DNA of 64,000 nucleotides, from positions 124,001 to 188,000 of the forward strand of contig NZ_QRZF01000005.1 in NCBI RefSeq assembly GCF_003464595.1. Direction: 5' to 3'. Positions 25,249 to 34,565 of this stretch are shown here, piece by piece (positions within the stretch are counted from its first letter, which is position 1; each line of letters starts with the position of its first letter). A program made the translations under genes and the position numbers. Source of the stretch: Bacteroides intestinalis (GTDB lineage: Bacteria > Bacteroidota > Bacteroidia > Bacteroidales > Bacteroidaceae). The notes under the pieces were generated by a model. The model worked only from the letters and a program-made list of their open reading frames with translations. It was not told the origin of the DNA and ran no database searches.

Positions 25249-26310
25249 ATGAATATGCGACGATTATTAATCTGCATTTGTGTGGCACTGACTGCCGCCA
25301 TCTCCGCTACTGCTCAAAACAAAGTATGGAGTACAGAACAAGCCCAGAAATGGGGCAAAGAGAATCCCTGGTATTGCGGAGTAAACTACATTCCCGCCAA
25401 TGCCATCAACTACACTGCCATGTGGGATAAAACTTCCTTCTCACCCGAAGTGATAGAAAAAGAAATGAAGTTAATGAAGAGCTTAGGTATGAATTGCGCG
25501 CGCGTAGTGATGCAATATGCGGTATATGAAGAAGACCCCGCATACTTCATACGTACACTCGACCGTTTTCTAAGTATCTGTGACAAGTACGGTGTAAAAG
25601 TAATGCCTATTTTCTTTGATGATTGTGCCTTCGGTGTCAATACAGACCCGACAGTAGGAAAACAACCCGAACCGCTGGAAGGCTGGTACGCCTGGGCCTG
25701 GTCTCCATCTCCCGGTTACTCAATGGTAGTAGATGAACGGACTCACGGTAAACTGGAAAAGTATGTAAAGGAAGTAATGAACCACTTCAAAAATGACCCG
25801 CGTATCTTTGTATGGGACTTATACAACGAGCCTACCAACACTACCATGCCGGAAAGAAGCTGGCCACTCCTCCGTAAAGTCTTCACATGGGCGCGTGAAG
25901 TGAATCCGAAGCAACCCATCACATCAGGACTCTGGAACGGAAACAAAGAGCTAAATGACTTCCTTGCATCAAACTCAGACATCATCACTTTCCACTGCTA
26001 TGCTTCGAAAGAAGAAACTGAAAAAGTAATGAAAGAGCATCTTAAATTAGGTCGTCCTACCATCTGTACCGAGTGGATGAATCGTGTAGCCCACTCCACC
26101 ATTCCGGAGATTCTTCCAATGTTGAAAGAAGCACATGTAGGCAGTATGATGTGGGGACTGGTAAATGGAAAAACGCAGACCCATCTATGCTGGGGACACC
26201 GTCCTGAACAATTGCCTTACACCGGAGTATGGCAACATGACATTTACAAGGGAGATTATACCCCGTATTCAGCTAAAGAAATTGAAATAATCAAGAAAAC
26301 AACCAAGTAA
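25249..26310 (+). CDS. GH5-like (clan GH-A) secreted glycosidase
   Basis: TIM-barrel enzyme of 353 residues with signal peptide ending ATAQ (residue 23). The retaining clan GH-A pair is visible: acid/base in DLYNEPTN (E194) and nucleophile in TICTEWMNR (E275). GVNYIPANAINYTAMW near the N terminus resembles the first barrel strand and loop of GH5/GH2-type catalytic domains. There is no binding module. Family members in xylan loci are often labelled 1,4-beta-xylanase or cellulase, but specificity cannot be read here. GH51 follows after 4 bp, so the two are one operon. An alternative ATG two codons later is possible. Confidence 0.8.
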   Translation: MNMRRLLICICVALTAAISATAQNKVWSTEQAQKWGKENPWYCGVNYIPANAINYTAMWDKTSFSPEVIEKEMKLMKSLGMNCARVVMQYAVYEEDPAYFIRTLDRFLSICDKYGVKVMPIFFDDCAFGVNTDPTVGKQPEPLEGWYAWAWSPSPGYSMVVDERTHGKLEKYVKEVMNHFKNDPRIFVWDLYNEPTNTTMPERSWPLLRKVFTWAREVNPKQPITSGLWNGNKELNDFLASNSDIITFHCYASKEETEKVMKEHLKLGRPTICTEWMNRVAHSTIPEILPMLKEAHVGSMMWGLVNGKTQTHLCWGHRPEQLPYTGVWQHDIYKGDYTPYSAKEIEIIKKTTK

Positions 26311-26314
26311 TCGC

Positions 26315-27862
26315 ATGAAAACATTTCTATTAACCCTTGCGTTAACAGCCTCCACCTCTTTGTGGGCGCAAAGTGAACAGGCTGTCATAACCATTCAGGC
26401 AAACCAGCCCCGACAGACCATCAGTAAACACATTTACGGGCATTTTGCCGAACATCTGGGACGTTGTATCTATGATGGTTTCTGGGTAGATCCCAACATG
26501 AATGTACCCAAAGACGGACGTATCCGCATGGATATTGTCAACGCTTTGCGCGACATCAGCGTACCTAATCTCCGTTGGCCCGGTGGCTGTTACGCTGATG
26601 AATATCAATGGCGTGACGGTATTGGAGACCCAGCCAAACGTCCCGTAACACTCAACAGTCACTGGGGAGGTGTAACCGAGGATAACAGTTTCGGTACAGA
26701 TGAATTCATGAAACTCTGTAAGTTACTTGGCTGCGAACCTTATCTTTCAGCCAATATGGGTACTTCAACCCCTAAAGACCTGCGCGACTGGATTGAATAC
26801 CTCAACTTCAGTGGAAAAACCCACCTGACACAACTCCGCGAACAAAATGGCCATAAAGAGCCCTATGGAGTAAGTTTCTTCGGCATTGGAAATGAAAGCT
26901 GGGGATGTGGTGGTAATATGACTCCTGAATATTACGCTGAGCAATATCGTGTCTTCCAGGAATATGCACGTAATTATTCCAACCACCCCATTAAGAAAAT
27001 AGCCTCCGGTCCCAACAGTGCCGATTACAACTGGATGGAAGTATGTCTGAAGAAAATACCGTCATATGCATTATGGGGCATTTCATTGCATTACTACACC
27101 ATCGCTACGGGAAATTGGGGACAGAAAGGCTCTTCTACCCAGTTTGACGAGAAAGAATACTTTGGCGGAGTAAAAAATGCATTATACATGGAAACCTTAG
27201 TGAAGAACTACTCTGCCATGATGAATAAATATGATCCGGAAGAAAAAATAGCATTAGTCGTAGACGAATGGGGTATCTGGACAGATGTAGAGCCAGGCAC
27301 CAATCCGGGCTTCCTGTATCAGCAGAACACCATGCGCGATGCCCTTATTGCCGCCTCTACCCTGAATATTTTCAATAATCATTCCAACCGGGTACGCATG
27401 GCCAATCTGGCGCAAGCTATCAATGTACTGCAAGCCTTGATCCTGACAGATAAGGAAAAGATGTTGCTGACTCCTACCTATCATATATTCAAGATGTATA
27501 AAGTACATCAGGAAGCCAACCTGTTAGAATCCAGTGTCAGCGTCAACGACTATCAATATGGTAATGAAAGTATTCCGGGAGTCAATGTCTCGGCATCTAA
27601 GGATGAAAACGGAAAGATCCATGTTTCTGTAGTAAACCTGAACCCTAAGAAAGCAGTACCCGCCAATGTCATTCTGAACGGCTACAATGCTAAACAAATA
27701 AAAGGAGAGATTTTGACGTCCGCTTCATACACAGATTATAACTCTTTCGATAAGCCCGACAAGATTGCAATGAAAGAATATAAAGACTTCAAAAAGGAAA
27801 GTAACGGCAATATCAGTATGAAACTGCCTCCATTAAGTATCGTAACATTAGAAATACAATAA
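26315..27862 (+). CDS. GH51 alpha-L-arabinofuranosidase
   Basis: Retaining exo-enzyme of 515 residues that removes alpha-L-arabinofuranosyl side chains from arabinoxylan or arabinan. The signal peptide ends SLWAQ (residue 19). The N-terminal block ISKHIYGHFAEHLGRCIYDG and the NLRWPGG block are GH51 signatures. Acid/base is E194 in GIGNESWGCGG and the nucleophile is E318 in VVDEWGIW. The C-terminal beta-sandwich (about 395-515) ends the protein, the usual length for single-module GH51. It is co-transcribed with the GH5-like gene. A terminator hairpin follows at 27903-27943. Confidence 0.94.
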   Translation: MKTFLLTLALTASTSLWAQSEQAVITIQANQPRQTISKHIYGHFAEHLGRCIYDGFWVDPNMNVPKDGRIRMDIVNALRDISVPNLRWPGGCYADEYQWRDGIGDPAKRPVTLNSHWGGVTEDNSFGTDEFMKLCKLLGCEPYLSANMGTSTPKDLRDWIEYLNFSGKTHLTQLREQNGHKEPYGVSFFGIGNESWGCGGNMTPEYYAEQYRVFQEYARNYSNHPIKKIASGPNSADYNWMEVCLKKIPSYALWGISLHYYTIATGNWGQKGSSTQFDEKEYFGGVKNALYMETLVKNYSAMMNKYDPEEKIALVVDEWGIWTDVEPGTNPGFLYQQNTMRDALIAASTLNIFNNHSNRVRMANLAQAINVLQALILTDKEKMLLTPTYHIFKMYKVHQEANLLESSVSVNDYQYGNESIPGVNVSASKDENGKIHVSVVNLNPKKAVPANVILNGYNAKQIKGEILTSASYTDYNSFDKPDKIAMKEYKDFKKESNGNISMKLPPLSIVTLEIQ

Positions 27863-27902
27863 GTTTTCAAATAAATAAGGATAGAAAGATTGTTTTTAAA
27901 CT

Positions 27903-27943
27903 ACGCAGGTCATTGAAAAGTTCTCTTTTTCAATGACCTGCGT
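27903..27943 (+). terminator. Bidirectional terminator between GH51 and HTCS 1
   Basis: ACGCAGGTCATTGAAAA (27903-27919) pairs perfectly with TTTTCAATGACCTGCGT (27927-27943), followed by TTCTTTT. It lies in the 89-bp gap between convergent genes and likely serves both. Confidence 0.85.
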
Positions 27944-27951
27944 TTCTTTTA

Positions 27952-30900
27952 TCACTGCTTCACATGACTCTTGGCAAAGTCTTTCGGCAGCACCCCAAAC
28001 TGTTTTTGGAAGCTCTTTGAGAAGTACGACAACGAGCGTATTCCCACAATCATACAGATTTCATTAATCCTGTACTCCCCTTCCAGCAACAACTCAGCAG
28101 CCTTTTTCAAGCGAATGATACGAATAAAGTCACCGGGAGTCAATTCCGTAATCCCCTTTAATTTCCGGTGCAGACTGGTACGGCTCATATTCACTTCCCG
28201 TGCCAAATCATCAATATTAAACGTATCATCATCCAGGTTCTGCCTGATAATTTCCGTCAGTTTATTCAGGAAGTCCTCATCCGCTTTATTCTGTGCCATA
28301 CTATTGGTAGCAATATACGGACTATTAGCAAAGTTCTGCCGGAGTTTACTTCTGTTTTCCAGCAAATTTTTAATCTGAACCAATAGATGAGGCATTGCAA
28401 AAGGTTTCTCCATATACGCATCCGCCCCACTATTCAACCCTTCGATCTTATTGTTCAGTGTAGTCTTAGCCGTCAGCAGGATAATAGGGATATGACAGGT
28501 TTCAAGGTTTGATTTAATCTCATTACACAGTTCCAGTCCATCCTTCAACGGCATCATAATATCCGAAACAATGAGGTTTACAATATCTCCCTTGAGTACC
28601 TCCATCGCCTCCTCTCCATTATTGGCAGTGAGCACCTTGTAATATCTGCTCAACTGGACAGACAGGAAAGATTGGAGTTCTTCATTATCCTCAACCACCA
28701 GTATGGTTTCCTTAGCAGAAAAAGAATCTTCAAGCACCACAGTCGAAACTTTTTCTCCGTCAGCGATTGCATCTTCAATCAAAACATCTTCCTCGGCCTG
28801 TTGAGCATCAGCCGATGCATTGGTAGGTATTTCCACTACAAAGGAAGTATCTTCCGCCTCTTCATCCAGATACAACTGTCCGTTATGCAACTGCACCAAC
28901 GAAGATGCCAACGTAAGTCCGATACCCGAACCCGGTTGCGTAGGATGAGCCCCTTTTATCTGGAAGAAAGCTTCGAAAATACGTTCCCGCATATCCGGTG
29001 GAATGGGCGTACCGTCATTCTTCACAGTAATCCGGAAAATGCGGCCATCCTCACTCACCGACAGTATAGCTTTAATGTATGTAGATGAATATTTAATAGC
29101 ATTATTAAACAGATTACTGCACACCTTCGTTACCGCTTCTTCATCCACCAGTGCCATCACTGCATGATCGGGACATTCCAATATCATCTCCAGCTTCTTC
29201 CGCTTACCTGTCGGGACGAAGCGATTGAATGTATTAGCCACCAATACATTGATATTCCGTATCTTCAGAGACAATGTAAACGCTTTAGACTCTATCTTAC
29301 GGAAATCCAGCAACTGATTCACCAACACCAACAACCGGTCTGTGTTCCGTTCCATTGTTATCAGGTTCTCTTTCGTTTCATGCTCATCCGGATGGGAGGT
29401 CAGAATATAATCGAGAGGCGCCTTAATCAATGTTATCGGAGTTCGTATCTCATGCGCAACATTCGTAAAGAAGTCTATTTTAGCCTTATATATTTCCTCT
29501 TTCTTCTGCTGTTCCTGATGAGCCATTTTCTCATCTACCTGCCTCTTCTTCTTCCGTACATAGAATCGGATGACACCGAAAGACATACCCAGAATCAGCA
29601 AGGTATACAGTGCGTAAGCCCAAGAGGTCCGCCACAGCGGAGGAATGATATTGATATTCACTACAGTATTCGTATCACTCCAATCATGGCCATCCCTCGA
29701 GTATTTGATATGAAGTATATAATCACCGGGAGGAATACTGTTATACGCTATTCTAAAGACATTGTCCACGTAATTCCATTTCTTATCAATCCCCTCCAGC
29801 ATATAAGCATACTTCCCGTTTCCTTCGGTTGAATAATTCAATGCAGAGAAGCTGAAGCTGAAAGTAGCCTGGTCATAATTCAGGTTAATCGTATTTGCAT
29901 ACGGTATGGCCTTATCCAATACATGATCGGAAGTTCCTACCTGAACCTCCTGATTAAATATATAGAATCCTGTCAGGACAACGGAATACTTGTTTTCATT
30001 CGGATGGAAGTTCTTGGGATTGAAAGCTACAAAACCGTCTATACTGCCAAAATACAGTGTTCCATCTTCAGTCTTGATGCCGGAATTGTAATTGAACTGC
30101 TTACTCCGCAATCCATTAGGAAGATTATACAGTGCCTCAACACTCATCGTTTCAGGGTTGAAGTTCACCAACCCGTTACTGGTACTCAACCAGAAATGCT
30201 GATGATCATCTTCCAGAATCTTGTACACCACATTGCTGGGAAGTCCCTGCTTCGTAGTGATGCGCGTAAAGGTATCATCCGTCTCATTATAACGGCAGAA
30301 TCCACCATCCTCGGATGCAAACCACAGGCGCTTTTTACTATCTTCAAAAACACAGGTAATCCGGTCGTAACAGAGGCTGTTAGGATTCTTTACATCATGG
30401 CGGAATCTCTTTATTTCCTTGGTATCCGGATTATACCTGACTACCCCGAGGTTATAAGTCGTGAACCAGATATCTCCGTTCTTATCCTCCAGGATATCGC
30501 TGATGAACATGCCATTCATAGGCATGAATACCTTGAAACCATCTATTTCGGGCACATACGTATAAAGTTCCGTAGTCGAACTCACCCAGGTAGTATTCCG
30601 GCTATCCGTATAAATGGCAAATATATCATTATTGAGGATCGAATTTGGGCGTCCATCCTTCTCGTAATGCCTGCAATGGTTTGTTTTTAAATCCAGCACA
30701 TCTATTCCTTTAGTAAAGGTTCCGATCCATAACTTATCACCTACCAGATTCAGACATTGGATATTCGTAAAAGAAATATTCATCGGTTTAGTCTTATCGG
30801 ATATATGTGTAAACAGCCCGGTATGGGTATCGTAGTAGTTCAACCCGTTATCTTCCGTGGCAATCCACAAATTACCCTTCCGGTCACTCACAAACTCCCT

Positions 30901-31944
30901 GACCCTGTAACCGCTAATAGAGTTTTTATAGGCAATGGGATAAAAGTTCTCAAAATAAGAATACTGCTTAGGAATATAGTCCACACCGCCGAAGTAACTT
31001 CCAACCCAAATACCTCCTTCCCTATCTTTAAAAAGGGCATAAATGGCATTATCAGAAATAGACAAATCATTATATGCTTCGTAAGTGATATGCTGAACTG
31101 AACCTCCTTTCAAGACGTAAATGCCACTTTCCGCACCTACCCAATACTCATCTTTTGAAATCTTTTCAATATGCCGCACATAAATATCAGAATTTCGCGA
31201 CTCATCAATCCGGAGTTTCTTAGATTCTCCGGTCTCTTTATCAATAAGAAACAATCCTTTGTCCAGAGTACCCAGAAGTATATACTGTTCCTTGTAAGCA
31301 CAAATAGCGGTAGGAGTATTGTCATTCCGCGCTAAAAAAGTTGTTTTATCCCCATCGATATCATATTTGATAACCCCTATATCGGGAAAGGCAAGATAAG
31401 CGGTTCCATCTTCATCCAAAAATAATGCCCGGGGAGCATAAGCTGTGTAAGGAGCAAACCTATCATGCATATTATAAAGTTTATCCTCCGATGGCTGGTA
31501 AATGAATAGTCCGTCACCGGCAAGTATCCATACCCTATCCGACTTATCAATATAAATCTTATTGATAAATCCGTCTACCCTTTCCTGCTTATCTGTTTGC
31601 TTATTGAAATTCGAGAAAGTCTCCGTAAAAGGATCATAAAGAGAAATCCCTTTATCCGTGGCTATCCACAAGGTTTTGTCCTTATCTTCAGTGATACAGT
31701 ATATCATACTGTTCCGAAGTTCATTAATAGAGTCACCACGTTGGTAGACCTTAAAGTCATGCCCATCGAACCTGTTCAGACCGTTCTTGGTTCCCACCCA
31801 GATAAACCCTTTGCTGTCCTGAAACAAGCACATTACCGTATTATGTGACAAGCCAGAATTATTGTTATAATGTTTAATCTGTTGTGCCCAAAGGTTCCCC
31901 AAACAGAATATCCCCAAGAATAATATTAGTATAATCTTTCTCAT
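27952..31944 (-). CDS. Hybrid two-component system regulator (HTCS 1)
   Basis: Inner-membrane one-protein phosphorelay of 1330 residues. Signal/anchor at 1-21; periplasmic two-propeller sensor built of Reg_prop repeats (for example GFIWVGTKNGLNRFDG at 47-61) to about 650; Y_Y_Y domain about 690-768; membrane helix about 774-795. Histidine kinase: HisKA with HEIRTP, H831, and HATPase to 1040, with GSGIGL at 1006-1011. The receiver has D1128 in VSDIMMP and K1180. The C-terminal AraC-type DNA-binding domain spans about 1225-1326. HTCS proteins bind a breakdown oligosaccharide in the periplasm and activate PUL promoters. It is divergent from the corrinoid operon and convergent with GH51, so it probably controls the central operons. 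Confidence 0.95.
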   Translation of the reverse strand: MRKIILILFLGIFCLGNLWAQQIKHYNNNSGLSHNTVMCLFQDSKGFIWVGTKNGLNRFDGHDFKVYQRGDSINELRNSMIYCITEDKDKTLWIATDKGISLYDPFTETFSNFNKQTDKQERVDGFINKIYIDKSDRVWILAGDGLFIYQPSEDKLYNMHDRFAPYTAYAPRALFLDEDGTAYLAFPDIGVIKYDIDGDKTTFLARNDNTPTAICAYKEQYILLGTLDKGLFLIDKETGESKKLRIDESRNSDIYVRHIEKISKDEYWVGAESGIYVLKGGSVQHITYEAYNDLSISDNAIYALFKDREGGIWVGSYFGGVDYIPKQYSYFENFYPIAYKNSISGYRVREFVSDRKGNLWIATEDNGLNYYDTHTGLFTHISDKTKPMNISFTNIQCLNLVGDKLWIGTFTKGIDVLDLKTNHCRHYEKDGRPNSILNNDIFAIYTDSRNTTWVSSTTELYTYVPEIDGFKVFMPMNGMFISDILEDKNGDIWFTTYNLGVVRYNPDTKEIKRFRHDVKNPNSLCYDRITCVFEDSKKRLWFASEDGGFCRYNETDDTFTRITTKQGLPSNVVYKILEDDHQHFWLSTSNGLVNFNPETMSVEALYNLPNGLRSKQFNYNSGIKTEDGTLYFGSIDGFVAFNPKNFHPNENKYSVVLTGFYIFNQEVQVGTSDHVLDKAIPYANTINLNYDQATFSFSFSALNYSTEGNGKYAYMLEGIDKKWNYVDNVFRIAYNSIPPGDYILHIKYSRDGHDWSDTNTVVNINIIPPLWRTSWAYALYTLLILGMSFGVIRFYVRKKKRQVDEKMAHQEQQKKEEIYKAKIDFFTNVAHEIRTPITLIKAPLDYILTSHPDEHETKENLITMERNTDRLLVLVNQLLDFRKIESKAFTLSLKIRNINVLVANTFNRFVPTGKRKKLEMILECPDHAVMALVDEEAVTKVCSNLFNNAIKYSSTYIKAILSVSEDGRIFRITVKNDGTPIPPDMRERIFEAFFQIKGAHPTQPGSGIGLTLASSLVQLHNGQLYLDEEAEDTSFVVEIPTNASADAQQAEEDVLIEDAIADGEKVSTVVLEDSFSAKETILVVEDNEELQSFLSVQLSRYYKVLTANNGEEAMEVLKGDIVNLIVSDIMMPLKDGLELCNEIKSNLETCHIPIILLTAKTTLNNKIEGLNSGADAYMEKPFAMPHLLVQIKNLLENRSKLRQNFANSPYIATNSMAQNKADEDFLNKLTEIIRQNLDDDTFNIDDLAREVNMSRTSLHRKLKGITELTPGDFIRIIRLKKAAELLLEGEYRINEICMIVGIRSLSYFSKSFQKQFGVLPKDFAKSHVKQ

Positions 31945-31980
31945 AAGAATATGTTTTTCATATAGCTCGAACTACTGATG

Positions 31981-31988
31981 CAAATTTA
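31981..31988 (-). promoter_or_regulatory. -7 box of the HTCS 1 gene
   Basis: On the minus strand TAAATTTG followed by GCATC matches the consensus. The leader to the ATG at 31944 is about 30 nt. The 287-bp gap to the divergent gene at 32232 also holds the corrinoid operon promoter and a TGGTCGAA copy at 32048. Confidence 0.6.
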
Positions 31989-32179
31989 GAAATTAAAATC
32001 AATTCCGGCATAAGAAGAGCATAGAATAAAGGCCAAAAGGCCCATTCTGGTCGAAAAACGCTAAAAATGGCAAAATAGTATCTTTTCAGCACCGCCTGCC
32101 CCTTCTCATTAATATATAGAATGAGTGAAAAGTGTCATTTTTTGGTGTTGTATAGCCAAGGCTTTGGGCTAATCTTCAG

Positions 32180-32187
32180 TATGTTTG
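32180..32187 (+). promoter_or_regulatory. -7 box of the corrinoid/GH operon
   Basis: TATGTTTG followed by GCAG fits TAnnTTTG. The leader to the ATG at 32232 is about 38 nt. TGGTGTTG begins at 32143 (37 bp upstream) and TGAGTGAA at 32122 (58 bp upstream), the offsets seen at other regulated promoters here; the motif itself is weak. Confidence 0.55.
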
Positions 32188-32231
32188 CAGCAGGCAGAGT
32201 TAGATTTGTTAATCACTAAATTTATGTAGTT

Positions 32232-33251
32232 ATGCAAAACTGTAAAACCAAAAGAGAAGTAATAAAAATGGTGCTGGATGGTCAAAAACCTCCTTATGTG
32301 CCTTGGTCTTTCAAATTTACGCAGGAGCCCAAAGAACAACTGCAAAAGTACTACGGTGTAGAAGATCTGGACGTAGTATTAGGTAACCATGTTCTTCAGT
32401 TAGGTAGCGATATCGGTTTCTTCGAATACCTGGGCAATGACCTGTATCAAGATGTATTTAAAGTAGTATGGGATCGTAGCATCGACAAAGACATCGGTGA
32501 CGTAAAAAGTATCGTACTACCGGAACCTACCCTGGAGGGATATACATTCCCCGACCCGCTGGATCCCCGCTTCTTTGCAAACATCGAATCGGAAATAGCA
32601 GCCAAACCGGATATGTTCCGTTGTTTCCAGATCGGTTTCTCATTATACGAACGCGCATGGACCATGCGTGGCATGGAAAACCTGTTAATGGACTTCATTA
32701 TCAATCCTGAGTTTGTTCACCAACTGCTGGACGCCATCTGCGACTATAACCTGGCACAAGTAGATAAGGCACTTGAATATGACATCGATGCCGTTTATTT
32801 TGGTGACGACTGGGGACAGCAAAAAGGTCTCATTATGGGATATGACATCTGGAAAGAATTTATATATCCCCGTCTGAAACGCATGTACGGTCATGTACGC
32901 GCTGCCGGAAAATATGTAATGATACATAGCTGCGGTGACGTGGACGAACTGTTCGACGACCTGGTTGACATCGGCCTGAACTCTTTCAATCCTTTCCAAC
33001 CCGAAGTGATGGATGTATACGACATCTTGCCTCGTTACCGCGGACGCCTCGCATTCCATGGTGGATTATCCATGCAAAAGATACTTCCATTCGGAACCCG
33101 TGAGGAAGTAGTTGCCGAATCGGAACGACTGCTCGAACTGGGAAAAGAAGGTGGTTATATTTTCTCTCCTTCCCACTCGGTAGAAGGCGATACGCCATTT
33201 GAGAATATATTAGCATTTATCGAAGTTGCACAGAAACAATTAAAACAATAA
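32232..33251 (+). CDS. URO-D superfamily methyltransferase, candidate substrate:corrinoid methyltransferase
   Basis: Cytoplasmic TIM-barrel protein of 339 residues in the uroporphyrinogen decarboxylase/MtaA superfamily. MIHSCGD at 230-236 gives H232 and C234 of the zinc-type HxC motif. In place of the third zinc cysteine it has [11 protein letters not shown] (312-322), so the metal site, if present, differs from that of the paralogue at 34562-35566. [11 protein letters not shown] at 189-199 is the usual active-site strand of the methyltransferase branch rather than of true haem-pathway HemE. It is first of four tightly packed genes (gaps of 4, -7 and -4 bp). Inference: it demethylates an O-methyl compound onto the corrinoid protein. 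Not HemE: no haem genes nearby, and the corrinoid partner follows immediately. Confidence 0.85.
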   Translation: MQNCKTKREVIKMVLDGQKPPYVPWSFKFTQEPKEQLQKYYGVEDLDVVLGNHVLQLGSDIGFFEYLGNDLYQDVFKVVWDRSIDKDIGDVKSIVLPEPTLEGYTFPDPLDPRFFANIESEIAAKPDMFRCFQIGFSLYERAWTMRGMENLLMDFIINPEFVHQLLDAICDYNLAQVDKALEYDIDAVYFGDDWGQQKGLIMGYDIWKEFIYPRLKRMYGHVRAAGKYVMIHSCGDVDELFDDLVDIGLNSFNPFQPEVMDVYDILPRYRGRLAFHGGLSMQKILPFGTREEVVAESERLLELGKEGGYIFSPSHSVEGDTPFENILAFIEVAQKQLKQ

Positions 33252-33255
33252 TACC

Positions 33256-33894
33256 ATGAGCGATTTAATGAATTTAAAAGAGGCTATAGTCAACGGAAAA
33301 CTGGAAGAAGCAAAAGCCATTGTCAACGAAGCCCTTGAGGCAGGAGTGGATGAACAAGAAATAATCAACAACTACCTTATCAAAGGAATGGAAGAAATAG
33401 GCGAACGTTTTGATCAGGGAAAAGCGTTTGTCCCGAACCTGCTGCTGGCAGCACGTGCCATGAAAGGTTGCCTTGAAATCCTGAAACCAAGATTAAAAGA
33501 CGGATCAGGAGCTTCATTGGGAACATTGGTCATCGGAACAGTAAAAGGTGACCTGCACGACATCGGAAAGAATCTGGTAGCATCTATGCTCGAAGGCTGT
33601 GGCTTTGAAGTCATTAACTTAGGTGTAGACATCTCCGACTCACAATTCGTTGATGCCGTACGAAAGTATAATCCTCAGATCGTATGCTTATCAGCTCTGC
33701 TGACTACCACTATGAGTTATATGAAAGAGGTGATCGATACCTTGGCCAATGAAGGTTTGCGCCAAAAAGTGAAAGTACTGGTAGGAGGCGCTCCTGTAAG
33801 TGAAGAATTTGCCATGCAGATCGGAGCAGACGGATATAGTTCCAACGCCAACGGCGCAGTCATTTTAGCTAAAAGAATTTTGGGAAAATGCTAG
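33256..33894 (+). CDS. Corrinoid (cobalamin-binding) methyl-carrier protein, MtbC/MtaC family
   Basis: Cytoplasmic protein of 212 residues with the two-domain layout of methyltransferase corrinoid proteins. The N-terminal helical B12-binding cap spans about 1-85 (NYLIKGMEEIGERF; FVPNLLLAARAMKGCL). The Rossmann-like B12 domain spans about 87-212, with the base-off/His-on motif D99-L-H101-D-I-G104. Supporting blocks are SALLTTTM at 146-153 and VGGAPV at 176-181. H101 is the predicted lower cobalt ligand. It carries the methyl group between the two URO-D-type methyltransferases on either side. The start lies 4 bp after the upstream stop; the stop overlaps the next start by 7 bp, indicating translational coupling. 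Such proteins are typical of methanogens and acetogens and are unexpected in a polysaccharide locus. Confidence 0.92.
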   Translation: MSDLMNLKEAIVNGKLEEAKAIVNEALEAGVDEQEIINNYLIKGMEEIGERFDQGKAFVPNLLLAARAMKGCLEILKPRLKDGSGASLGTLVIGTVKGDLHDIGKNLVASMLEGCGFEVINLGVDISDSQFVDAVRKYNPQIVCLSALLTTTMSYMKEVIDTLANEGLRQKVKVLVGGAPVSEEFAMQIGADGYSSNANGAVILAKRILGKC

Positions 33895-34565
33895 AACAAA
33901 GGCAGATAAGAATACAAGACTTAGAAATCTCCGAAAAAGATATCTATCTGGCTATGGGGTACCGGGGAAATGTTCCCGACAGCTATGTGTGTGAACTCAT
34001 AGCTGAAACATACTCCGAAATAGTACCCCTATGCCTCCCCCGGTATATGTACCGGATACAGGAAGCCAGACAGATATCCCGGCAGAAAATGGAAATCGAG
34101 GGTACCGAGTTTACCACAGGAGGCATTATCGGTTCTTATCTGCAAGGAATGACACAAGTATGCTTGTTTGTTGCAACGGCGGGAAAAGAGTATGACGCCT
34201 ACCTGCATACTCTCAAAGCGCAAGATAACATTATAAAAGAATACATTGCCGATTCCATCGGAAGTGTCATTGCCGAAGCTTGTGGAATCTCGCTCGCTAA
34301 AGAATTAGAAACCGTTAGCGAGCTCTTCCATACGCTTCCCTATAGTCCGGGATACTGCGGATGGAACATCCGGGAACAGCAAAAGTTATTCTCATTCTTC
34401 CCGCCGGAACCTTGCGGAATAACCTTGTCGGATTCATTCCTCATGTCCCCGGTCAAGTCCATCAGCGGATTCATAGGCTTAGGCAGAGAGTTGCGCCCCC
34501 AGCCTTATCGTTGTGAAATATGCAACAATAAACAATGTTATAAAAGAAAGGAAAACAAGATATGA
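33888..34565 (+). CDS. MetH activation-domain-like protein with Cys-rich tail
   Basis: Cytoplasmic protein of 225 residues resembling the reactivation (AdoMet-binding) domain of B12-dependent methionine synthase as a stand-alone protein. Supporting blocks: YSPGYCGWN at 152-160 (compare the P-G-Y motif of MetH) and GITLSDSFLMSPVKSISGFIG at about 177-197. The C terminus carries C209-x2-C212-x4-C217, which could bind a metal or iron-sulfur cluster. Stand-alone versions are often found beside corrinoid methyltransferases and are thought to help reactivate oxidised cob(II)alamin. No RamA-type ATP-dependent activase is visible in the window. It overlaps the upstream gene by 7 bp and shares an ATGA with the downstream gene. 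Confidence 0.78.
   Translation: MLEQRQIRIQDLEISEKDIYLAMGYRGNVPDSYVCELIAETYSEIVPLCLPRYMYRIQEARQISRQKMEIEGTEFTTGGIIGSYLQGMTQVCLFVATAGKEYDAYLHTLKAQDNIIKEYIADSIGSVIAEACGISLAKELETVSELFHTLPYSPGYCGWNIREQQKLFSFFPPEPCGITLSDSFLMSPVKSISGFIGLGRELRPQPYRCEICNNKQCYKRKENKI

Noticed and set aside
29923..30690. Plus-strand ORF of 255 codons within HTCS 1
   Set aside because: Antisense to the propeller repeats of HTCS 1; repeats in the sensor generate the long open frame.
32031..32042. GGCCAAAAGGCC hairpin upstream of HTCS 1
   Set aside because: Only a 4-bp stem; too short to support as a functional site.
32232..33251. Uroporphyrinogen decarboxylase HemE of the haem pathway
   Set aside because: The adjacent corrinoid protein, MetH-activation-like protein and second URO-D methyltransferase point to methyl transfer, and no haem genes are near.
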